Positions 1 to 5,608 of a stretch of 19,024 nucleotides of DNA are shown in pieces. Position 1 is the stretch's first letter. Every line of letters begins with the position of its first letter. Both the position numbers and the translations under genes were made by a program. Origin of the DNA: Bacteroidia bacterium (GTDB lineage: Bacteria > Bacteroidota > Bacteroidia > Bacteroidales > Paludibacteraceae); NCBI GenBank assembly GCA_021152555.1, contig JAGKVE010000041.1, positions 1-19,024 of the forward strand, in the 5' to 3' direction. The notes beneath the pieces were generated by a model. The model saw only the letters and a list, made by a program, of their open reading frames with translations, did not search any database and was not told where the DNA came from.

Positions 1-6
1 ATTGTT

Positions 7-2004
7 ATGAAAAAGGTAAATAAATATTTAATCTTACTCGCAACTGCCGTGTTCACTCTCACGGCATGCGAGAAGGATATCCAACGCGAGCCCTCGCCTG
101 CGTTCGATGGCGCAAAAGCGGTGTATTTCCCCGTTAGTGAACTGAAAAGGGAAGTAGATCCGAAAGAGGTTTACGAGCAGAAGGTTGTCATTTGTCGTGA
201 CAGCGCTAATAAAGCAAGTGAGTTGGCGGTTAAATTGAATGTGGTGAAGAATACAAGCAAGGTGTTTGAACTTCCTGCTACTATCACTTTCCCCGCCGGA
301 CAATCGAATGCGGAACTGCTGATTAAATTCCCCGGTGCACAGATTGATTCTACCTATAATCTGGTTATCGAACTGGACCCCGAAGTAAGCAATCCTTATA
401 GTACCAATAAACCGACCTTCTCACTCGTCATTACTATAGCGAAATGGAATGATGTCACCGATAAGAAGGCAATCGTCTTTGATGGTATTACAAACATTTT
501 CTATGGCGTCGGTGTTCCGGGATGGTATGTCCCGTATCAACGTAAGGATAACTCCGATGGATCGTTTGATATCCGTTTGCTCAATCCGTACACAATTCTT
601 CCCGAATATGAAGAAGGGGAGGACGGTAAACCAGATTACGATGCTCCTATTGCTGATAAGTTCGGCCTGTATCGCGGATATCCGTATAATTATCCTGAGG
701 ATGTGGATTCCAAAGGTACATATAATATGGTAATACATGTCGCTAAAAACGGCTCTGCTACCTTTGACAAGTTCCAACTGGGAATGGCTTGGTCCGATGG
801 TGCCTTCTTTGGCGCGCATTCTCCATCTGCCGGACAGGGCAAATATGACAGCGATGCGCAAAGTATAACATTCCCCGCTGGATCGGTATTCTGTGCCATG
901 GCTGCTTACAACGCTGGTGCATTCTATTCCGGCAATGAGGATATGGTTGTCTTCCTTGATAGCGCTTTATGGCAGGATGAACACTCTGCTATTACTATCG
1001 CTTCCTTGGATGACGGCTTTAATGATGCGTCTATCCAATGGCAACCCGTTGCAGGTAAATTAAAAACACTTGTTTCGGAAATAGAATCATCCTCCTTTGA
1101 TGTGGCGTTAGGAACTGCCATTGACCCTAACGTAAAGGAAAAACAAGGACCGGGAAGCGACTTCTACAACCTGTTCCAACTGGCTGATGTATATGCGAAA
1201 GGATATGGATTGGCTTTCTATTGGGATTCCATCAAAGGTAAAATCTCTCTGCCGGTGGGATTGCAACCGATGGGTAAAACATTTGCAAGCAAAAAGATTT
1301 TCTTGGGACCTTCTGCCGAGAATGAAAGTTATGTCGAGGAAATTGATCTCAAAGGAGACAAAGTAACAGTGTTCCACTTCTTCTTGCAAGTGCAAACTAA
1401 AGATGGTGGTAACTTGGGCGAATTTGAAGAGGTCTTCTATCTCGGACCAAATGAGGTAGTTTGGACTGAAGAGGATTACTTGGGCAACTTTATCTTAACA
1501 GGTAAAAGCCTGTTTGATGGATATCCTGACGCAGAAATGCCTGTTCGGATTGCAAAAGAAGGTAATGATATGTTTATCGTCGGTGTTGAATTAGCAGATA
1601 CCATTCATGTGAACTTTGACGCAGATGCCGGTACAATGGCTATTCTTCCGCAATACTTGGGCGATTTAATTGACGAAGGAGATACTTTGGATGTACTCTT
1701 CCAGACATTTGCAGAAGGTGCACCGAGTACTACTGAGCCGTTAATATTCTCTTATGGACTGGATGGCTTAATTTCACTTGTTGATGAATCTCCTGCATTT
1801 GGATATCTTTTGTATAGTGATGCTGTCGGAACTTATCTTGATGGTTACTATAACTTGCAACTCGCTCCGGCACCTGAAGCAAAAGCTTCGCCAAAAGCAA
1901 AAGCTGTTACGCGTAAAACATCACTCACAAAACCGGTTCTCCAAAAGAAGAACGGCTTTAAACTGCAAGGCAAATTAGAGCGTCATCCCTTACGGATTAA
2001 GTAA
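7..2004 (+). CDS. Large surface lipoprotein of unknown function
   Basis: The 665-aa product begins with a lipoprotein signal peptide: MKK, a hydrophobic stretch (ILLATAVF) and the lipobox LTAC with Cys21 as the lipidated residue. It is therefore probably anchored in the outer membrane. Residues about 35-145 look like a beta-sandwich repeat (ITFPAGQSNAELLIKF resembles Calx-beta or other Ig-like adhesion modules). The rest is rich in aromatic and Asp/Gly segments typical of Bacteroidales surface glycan-binding or SusE/F-like lipoproteins, but I recognise no specific family. The last 45 or so residues are odd: an Ala/Pro/Lys-rich, strongly basic tail (KASPKAKAVTRK). Only 6 bp of upstream DNA are in the window, so promoter and operon partners are not visible; Sus-type partners may lie upstream. 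The first ATG is taken as the start because it begins the signal peptide. A strong hairpin follows the stop. The lipoprotein call is firm; the function is unknown. Confidence 0.85.
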   Translation: MKKVNKYLILLATAVFTLTACEKDIQREPSPAFDGAKAVYFPVSELKREVDPKEVYEQKVVICRDSANKASELAVKLNVVKNTSKVFELPATITFPAGQSNAELLIKFPGAQIDSTYNLVIELDPEVSNPYSTNKPTFSLVITIAKWNDVTDKKAIVFDGITNIFYGVGVPGWYVPYQRKDNSDGSFDIRLLNPYTILPEYEEGEDGKPDYDAPIADKFGLYRGYPYNYPEDVDSKGTYNMVIHVAKNGSATFDKFQLGMAWSDGAFFGAHSPSAGQGKYDSDAQSITFPAGSVFCAMAAYNAGAFYSGNEDMVVFLDSALWQDEHSAITIASLDDGFNDASIQWQPVAGKLKTLVSEIESSSFDVALGTAIDPNVKEKQGPGSDFYNLFQLADVYAKGYGLAFYWDSIKGKISLPVGLQPMGKTFASKKIFLGPSAENESYVEEIDLKGDKVTVFHFFLQVQTKDGGNLGEFEEVFYLGPNEVVWTEEDYLGNFILTGKSLFDGYPDAEMPVRIAKEGNDMFIVGVELADTIHVNFDADAGTMAILPQYLGDLIDEGDTLDVLFQTFAEGAPSTTEPLIFSYGLDGLISLVDESPAFGYLLYSDAVGTYLDGYYNLQLAPAPEAKASPKAKAVTRKTSLTKPVLQKKNGFKLQGKLERHPLRIK

Positions 2005-2022
2005 CATTGAACTCTAAAACGC

Positions 2023-2052
2023 AAAACGCCATCCGAAAGGGTGGCGTTTTTC
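2023..2052 (+). terminator. Intrinsic terminator of the lipoprotein gene
   Basis: The segment ACGCCATCC-GAAA-GGGTGGCGT forms a 9-bp stem (one G-U pair) closed by a GNRA tetraloop, extended by AAA/TTT, with a run of T on the 3' side. It starts 18 nt after the lipoprotein stop codon. Confidence 0.85.
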
Positions 2053-2086
2053 TTCTCAATTCTCAATTCTCAATTCTCAATTCTCG
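2053..2086. repeat. Heptanucleotide tandem array (TTCTCAA)n
   Basis: Between four and five head-to-tail copies of TTCTCAA start right after the terminator. No gene is visible between here and the tRNA at 2286. Confidence 0.85.
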
Positions 2087-2105
2087 ACCCTCCATGCTAT
2101 CAAAA

Positions 2106-2148
2106 GGGGGTGATTACGGGGTGATTAGGGGGTGATTACAGGGTGATT
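2106..2148. repeat. 11-bp tandem array, GGGGTGATTAC-like, four units
   Basis: GTGATTA recurs at 2110, 2121, 2132 and 2143, an exact 11-bp period, with G-runs between units. The period is close to one DNA helical turn, so a protein could bind all units on one face; no function is shown. Confidence 0.8.
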
Positions 2149-2200
2149 CGTCCACCGTCGTACTATCCTCAGAGAACCCGAGAAAGGGTGTTTCTTCTAA

Positions 2201-2264
2201 AATCGTGCCCTTTAGGGCTAAGACGATTGCTAAATGCAATAATCGTGCCCTTTAGGGCTAAGAC
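2201..2264. repeat. Dispersed repeat doublet A (40-bp period)
   Basis: Two identical 24-bp copies beginning AATCGTGCCCTTTAGGGCTA lie at 2201-2224 and 2241-2264. Each contains GCCC-TTTA-GGGC as a small hairpin. AATCGT at the start of copy 1 is complementary to ACGATT at 2223-2228, so a longer bulged hairpin can form. The doublet lies 21 bp beyond the 3' end of the minus-strand tRNA-Ala. A second doublet occurs at 2394-2456. Confidence 0.85.
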
Positions 2265-2285
2265 CCCCGGTGAGAGTTTACTGTG

Positions 2286-2358
2286 TGGAGCACAGGGGAC
2301 TCGAACCCCTTACCTTAACATTGCGAACGTTACGCTCTACCAGATGAGCTAGTGCCCC
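2286..2358 (-). tRNA. tRNA-Ala(CGC)
   Basis: Read on the minus strand, a full 73-nt cloverleaf is visible. The acceptor GGGGCAC pairs with GTGCTCC and includes G3-U70, the alanine identity pair. The D arm is GCTC/GAGC, the anticodon stem TAACG/TGTTA with loop TTCGCAA, and the T arm AGGGG-TTCGAGT-CCCCT. The anticodon is CGC (reads GCG) and the discriminator is A73. CCA is not encoded (CACA follows). It lies directly downstream of ssrA on the same strand. No TAnnTTTG promoter is visible between them, so the two may be co-transcribed. Confidence 0.93.
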
Positions 2359-2379
2359 GTGGAGCTAGCGGGAGTCGAA
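2359..2379 (-). repeat. Truncated copy of the tmRNA 3' end
   Basis: These 21 bp are identical to 2493-2513, the T-arm/acceptor 3' end of ssrA. The copy abuts tRNA-Ala with no gap. The match resumes at 2458-2463 (CCCGCG) after a 78-bp interruption, so the original copy was at least 27 bp. It could be a partial tandem duplication of the ssrA 3' end or a relic attachment site, since integrases often use ssrA 3' ends. Confidence 0.8.
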
Positions 2380-2457
2380 AATTGCTTTGCAATAATCGTG
2401 CCCTTTAGGGCTAAGACGATTATCAACTGCAATAATCGTGCCCTTTAGGGCTAAGAA
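2380..2457. mobile_element. Repeat doublet B inserted in the tmRNA 3'-end copy
   Basis: This 78-bp segment splits the T-loop of the truncated tmRNA copy and is flanked by GAA on both sides (2377-2379 and 2455-2457), a possible 3-bp target duplication. It carries two copies of the AATCGTGCCCTTTAGGGCTA motif (2394-2417 and 2434-2456) at the same 40-bp spacing as doublet A, preceded by the small hairpin ATTGC-TTT-GCAAT. It looks like a REP-type non-autonomous element; no transposase is present in the window. Confidence 0.6.
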
Positions 2458-2493
2458 CCCGCGGGCGAGTACTTCCCGTATGTTACACTTTTG

Positions 2494-2882
2494 TGGAGCT
2501 AGCGGGAGTCGAACCCGCGTCCAAACAAGGAATACTTATGCTTTCTACGCGCTTATCTTGGCCTTCGTTTTCGTCCGGCAGCAAGACCCAAGCCACCAAC
2601 TACCGGCTTATCTGCTAAATTATCGGAGTCGTATCGCAGCATGCGGCTCCTATTCTGTGTATTCCTGCGCCACTATGCCCATTCAGCCCACAGACTCGGC
2701 TTGGAGTGACGTCTCGTTCAGGTGCCTTGCACCCGAAATAGCTAATCTACTGTACTTCGATTAGGCAGCGAGAGCATAAGAAGTGTTGCCAGTTATCTTT
2801 TGAAGCGAGATTAACGAGCGTTGCCTCATTGCTCGGCGTGCTTACACAACCATTCTACCTGCTGTCAAAACCAGATAGCCCC
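2494..2882 (-). ncRNA. ssrA: tmRNA (transfer-messenger RNA)
   Basis: A one-piece 389-nt tmRNA that rescues stalled ribosomes and tags nascent peptides for proteolysis. The 5' end GGGGCTA pairs with the 3' end TAGCTCC, including the G3-U70 pair needed for alanine charging. The T arm is CGGG-TTCGACT-CCCG, and the discriminator A is followed by CAA, so CCA is added post-transcriptionally. The internal reading frame at 2761-2790 encodes GNTSYALAA and a TAA stop. The promoter is at 2905-2935, about 17 nt upstream of the mature 5' end. The 3' end is partly duplicated at 2359-2379. Confidence 0.95.
2761..2790 (-). other. tmRNA proteolysis-tag reading frame
   Basis: Reading the minus strand from the resume codon GGC gives Gly-Asn-Thr-Ser-Tyr-Ala-Leu-Ala-Ala then TAA. 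Together with the alanine charged on tmRNA the tag is A-GNTSYALAA. It keeps the YALAA degron end recognised by ClpXP-type proteases and resembles the GE(T/N)NYALAA tags recalled for Bacteroidales. Confidence 0.9.
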
Positions 2883-2904
2883 GTATTTTCACGGAAATCG
2901 GCTG

Positions 2905-2935
2905 CAAAATTACAATAAAATTTGCACATATCAAA
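2905..2935 (-). promoter_or_regulatory. ssrA promoter (Bacteroidota type)
   Basis: On the minus strand TTTG (2935-2932) is followed 19 bp later by TAATTTTG (2912-2905), the -33/-7 pattern of the primary Bacteroidota sigma factor. The inferred start is near 2899. It overlaps the oppositely directed promoter at 2921-2952. Confidence 0.75.
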
Positions 2936-2952
2936 ATTTTTTTGTACTTTTG
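2921..2952 (+). promoter_or_regulatory. Promoter of the acetyltransferase-Fur-peptidase operon
   Basis: TTTG (2921-2924), 20 bp, then TACTTTTG (2945-2952). The start site should fall near 2958, giving a leader of about 20 nt to the ATG at 2979. The -33 region is part of TTTGCACATATCAAA, which also holds the ssrA -33 box on the other strand. Confidence 0.8.
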
Positions 2953-2978
2953 CACGGTTTTTTTGAAAAAAGCCTCTC

Positions 2979-4109
2979 ATGTCGGTCGAAATACGGGAAA
3001 TACATACCAAAAACGAACTGCGTGCATTCATTCAGTTTGCGAATGATTTGTATGCCGATTGCCCGTATTATTGCCCGCCGTTGTTCTTTGACGAGATGCA
3101 TTGTTTCGAGCCGGAGCATAATCCCGCTTTGGAGGTATGCGATTACCGTTTATGGATGGCGTACCGCGATGGCAAGGCGGTCGGCCGCATCGCCGGCATC
3201 ATCAACCGCCGCGCAAATGAGAAATGGGGATTCAGGCATGTCCGTTTCGGATGGTTTGATTTTATAGATGACGAAGAAGTGAGCCGCGCGCTGTTGGATA
3301 CCGTTGCCGCATGGGGAAAGGGACAAGGGATGGATGCGCTCAACGGGCCTGTCGGCTTTACGGATTTTGACCACGAGGGATTGTTGCTGGAGGGATATGA
3401 CTATCCGGCGGTGATGGCTTCGCTGTACAACTATCCATATTATGTGAAACATATCGACGCCTACGGACTGAAAAAAGAAGCTGACTGGGTAGAGATACAG
3501 GTGTATCCTCCCAAGGCGTGCCCCGAACGCCTGGAGCGAATCGCTGAGATCGTCAAACAGCGCTCGCATGTGCATGTGGATAAAGTGAAGAACTCACGCG
3601 AGCTTGTGCGCAAATACGGGATTTCATACATGGATGTTATTGACGAGGCGTACCAGAAACTGTATAACTTCCAGCCGATGACCGTCAAGCAGAAGAACTA
3701 CTACAAAAACATGTATTTCCCGCTTCTCAACTTTGATTTTGTTACGCTGGTAGCAAACGAGAAAAACGAGTTGGTAGGTGTGGGGTTGGGAATGCCGGAT
3801 ATAGCTCCCGCGCTCCGTAAATGTGGCGGAAAACTGTTCCCGTTCGGATGGTATCATCTGCTTAAAGCGCTGAAAGCAAAGAAAATGGACACGTTTAGTT
3901 TCCTGCTTATCGCCATCCGCCCGGATTATCAGGATAAAGGAATCAACGCACTTTTCTTCCAGGACCAGATACCCTATATCATCAAATACGGTATCAAAGT
4001 GCTGGAAACGACCAATATCTTGGAAACCAACTCCAAGAACCTTGCGAACTTTATACAGTTCGACCATAAGATACATAAGCGTCACCGCGCGTACATAAAA
4101 GATATATAG
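2979..4109 (+). CDS. GNAT-like N-acetyltransferase family protein
   Basis: The 376-aa product is probably a cytoplasmic acyl-CoA-dependent acyltransferase. The segment AIRPDYQDKGINALFF (about residues 312-327) matches GNAT motif A, where Q/R-x-x-G-x-G/A binds the CoA pyrophosphate. The N-terminal half (VGRIAGIINRRANEKW and GPVGFTDFDHEGLLLEGYD) resembles the long GNAT-related proteins common in Bacteroidales. The substrate is unknown. It is the first gene of an operon: a promoter lies at 2921-2952, and the next gene, a Fur-family regulator, begins 1 nt after its TAG stop, so translation is probably coupled. The ATG at 2979 is supported by the promoter position. Family assignment is good; the biochemical role is open. 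Confidence 0.8.
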   Translation: MSVEIREIHTKNELRAFIQFANDLYADCPYYCPPLFFDEMHCFEPEHNPALEVCDYRLWMAYRDGKAVGRIAGIINRRANEKWGFRHVRFGWFDFIDDEEVSRALLDTVAAWGKGQGMDALNGPVGFTDFDHEGLLLEGYDYPAVMASLYNYPYYVKHIDAYGLKKEADWVEIQVYPPKACPERLERIAEIVKQRSHVHVDKVKNSRELVRKYGISYMDVIDEAYQKLYNFQPMTVKQKNYYKNMYFPLLNFDFVTLVANEKNELVGVGLGMPDIAPALRKCGGKLFPFGWYHLLKALKAKKMDTFSFLLIAIRPDYQDKGINALFFQDQIPYIIKYGIKVLETTNILETNSKNLANFIQFDHKIHKRHRAYIKDI

Positions 4110-4110
4110 G

Positions 4111-4572
4111 ATGGCAAAGACGAGGTCGTATAGCAGCGCATTAACGGTTCTCGGTCGTTATCTGCGCGAGAACGGCATGCGTCCGTCGGCAGTGCGCAAC
4201 TTGGTATTAGAACAGGTCTGCCAGTTGCCTCAACCATTCACCGCGGAGGAACTGATAACGGTATGCCGGCCGGAACGCATATCAATAGGGACAGTTTATA
4301 ACTCGCTCAACTTGTTTATCAATGCGCAGTTGCTGCGGGCTACGGAAAGGCAGCGCGGCAAGGCGGCAACCGAATATGAGTTGATCGCGGGAAGCGGGAT
4401 GAGAATGGTCGTCATATGTACCAAATGCGGCCGCAGAACGGAGTTCCATGACAAAGCAATCGGGCGTTTGATACAGGAACGCAGGTATTCGAATTTTAAT
4501 GTGTCTCATGTGTCTCTCTGCGTCTATGGCGAGTGCAAAGTATGCCGCAGAAGGATTAGGAAAGAGGAATAA
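4111..4572 (+). CDS. Fur-family transcriptional regulator (atypical metal site)
   Basis: The 153-aa protein has the Fur layout. An N-terminal winged helix contains RPSAVRNLVLEQV and the recognition helix ISIGTVYNSLNLF (about 57-69). A C-terminal dimerisation domain carries the structural zinc pairs CTKC (103-106) and CKVC (142-145). SHVSLCVYGEC matches the NHSLYLYGHC end of classical Fur. However, the histidine cluster that normally precedes the first CxxC (HHHDH in E. coli Fur) is replaced here by SGMRM, so the usual regulatory metal site seems to be missing. It may sense another signal or bind DNA constitutively. It is co-transcribed with the acetyltransferase (1-nt gap) and the zinc peptidase (14-nt gap). 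Identity as Fur superfamily is solid; the Fur/Zur/PerR subtype cannot be set. Confidence 0.85.
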   Translation: MAKTRSYSSALTVLGRYLRENGMRPSAVRNLVLEQVCQLPQPFTAEELITVCRPERISIGTVYNSLNLFINAQLLRATERQRGKAATEYELIAGSGMRMVVICTKCGRRTEFHDKAIGRLIQERRYSNFNVSHVSLCVYGECKVCRRRIRKEE

Positions 4573-4586
4573 AGAAATAAAAACGA

Positions 4587-5279
4587 ATGACAATGACATC
4601 CTTGTATTGGATAATATTTATCGGCACGATGTTAGCGAGCTGGATTGTATCCGCCTCGCTGAACCGTAAGTTCCGCCGCTATTCGAATGAGCCGTTGGGC
4701 ATGACCGGATGCGAGGTGGCGCAACGTATGCTGCATGACCATGGGATTTACGATGTGCAGGTGACGTGTATCAAGGGGCAGTTGACAGACCATTATAACC
4801 CCTCTACGAAAACAGTCAATCTGTCGGAGGATGTGTATAATGGTGCTAATGTCGCTGCTGCGGCTGTGGCAGCGCATGAATGCGGTCATGCCGTACAGCA
4901 CCAAGAGGCTTACGCGCCGCTGAAGATGCGTTCGGCGTTAGTACCGGTAGTGTCTATCAGCAGCAAATGGGTATCATGGGTCATACTGGCGGGGCTGTTC
5001 TTCATCGGAACAAACGCAGGGACTACATTGCTGCTGGTCGGTATTTGTCTGTACGCCATGATAACGCTATTCTCGTTCATCACACTGCCGGTAGAAGTGA
5101 ATGCCAGCCAGCGCGCTGTCAACTGGCTTCGCGAAGCGGGAATCACTGATAATCAGACAACCGAGATGGCAAGCGATGCCCTCCATAGCGCAGCATACAC
5201 CTATGTGGTAGCAGCCCTGTCTGCGCTCGCAACGTTGGTATATTATATTTTGGTTCTCTTGGGAAGTTCCCGGAGATGA
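4587..5279 (+). CDS. YugP-type membrane zinc metallopeptidase
   Basis: The 230-aa integral membrane protein matches the zinc_peptidase_2 (YugP) family. An N-terminal membrane segment covers about residues 5-24. The zinc-binding and catalytic HECGH motif is at 97-101, two hydrophobic segments lie at about 122-140 and 145-168, the likely third ligand region PVEVNASQRA is at 169-177, and a C-terminal membrane segment spans about 208-226. The length is normal for the family. Its substrate is unknown; a membrane-protein or lipoprotein quality-control role is inference. It is the last protein gene of the operon starting at 2921. The stop codon is only 9 nt from tRNA-Arg, so the transcript probably runs on through the tRNA. 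Confidence 0.9.
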   Translation: MTMTSLYWIIFIGTMLASWIVSASLNRKFRRYSNEPLGMTGCEVAQRMLHDHGIYDVQVTCIKGQLTDHYNPSTKTVNLSEDVYNGANVAAAAVAAHECGHAVQHQEAYAPLKMRSALVPVVSISSKWVSWVILAGLFFIGTNAGTTLLLVGICLYAMITLFSFITLPVEVNASQRAVNWLREAGITDNQTTEMASDALHSAAYTYVVAALSALATLVYYILVLLGSSRR

Positions 5280-5288
5280 GTGTCATAC

Positions 5289-5362
5289 GGCCCTGTAGCT
5301 CAATTGAATAGAGTGTCAGATTCCGGTTCTGAAGGTTCTGGGTTTGAGCCCCAGCGGGGTCA
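5289..5362 (+). tRNA. tRNA-Arg(CCG)
   Basis: A complete 74-nt cloverleaf. Acceptor GGCCCTG pairs with CGGGGTC (one G-U). The D arm is GCTC/GAGT, the anticodon stem TCAGA/TCTGA with loop TTCCGGT, and the T arm CTGGG-TTTGAGC-CCCAG. The anticodon CCG reads the arginine codon CGG, and the discriminator is A73. CCA is not encoded (CAA follows). No promoter is visible in the 9 nt after the upstream stop codon, so it is probably released from the operon transcript. Its last 12 nt are repeated four more times downstream. Confidence 0.93.
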
Positions 5363-5578
5363 CAAAGCGAAGCTCGCACCGCAGGTGCAAATTAGTCAAT
5401 TTGTCCAGCAGGGTCACAAAGCGAAGCTCGCACTGCAGGTGCAAATTAGTCAATTTGTCCAGCAGGGTCACAAAGCGAAGCTCGCACCGCAGGTGCAAAT
5501 TAGTCAATTTGTCCAGCGGGGTCACAAAGCGAAGCTCGCACTGCAGGTGCAAATTAGTCAATTTGTCCAGCGGGGTCA
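5351..5578 (+). repeat. 54-bp tandem repeats containing the tRNA-Arg 3' end
   Basis: Four full units start at 5351, 5405, 5459 and 5513, with a partial fifth at 5567. Each unit begins with the last 12 nt of the tRNA (CCAGCGGGGTCA or CCAGCAGGGTCA) and continues with 42 nt holding two hairpins: GCACC-GCA-GGTGC and CAAATT-AGTC-AATTTG. Units differ at only two positions. The C/T change in the first hairpin alternates C, T, C, T and keeps pairing (G-C or G-U). The layout of a tRNA, repeats including its 3' end, and then a terminator is the same as for the rtT repeats of the E. coli tyrT operon. Confidence 0.92.
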
Positions 5579-5579
5579 C

Positions 5580-5608
5580 AAAAGGCAGCCGGTCCGGCTG
5601 CCTTTTGT
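5580..5608. terminator. Bidirectional intrinsic terminator
   Basis: AAAAGGCAGCCGG-T-CCGGCTGCCTTTT is a perfect inverted repeat with A-runs on the left and T-runs on the right. It can stop the tRNA-Arg/repeat transcript on the plus strand and the nuclease transcript on the minus strand, whose stop codon overlaps it. Confidence 0.9.

Noticed and set aside
2201..2456. CRISPR array
   Set aside because: Only paired copies with 16-bp partly similar spacers, each unit itself a hairpin, and no cas genes nearby.
2438..2764. 108-codon plus-strand reading frame opposite ssrA
   Set aside because: The segment is fully explained as tmRNA on the minus strand.
5351..5578. CRISPR array
   Set aside because: The units repeat over their whole 54 bp with no unique spacers.
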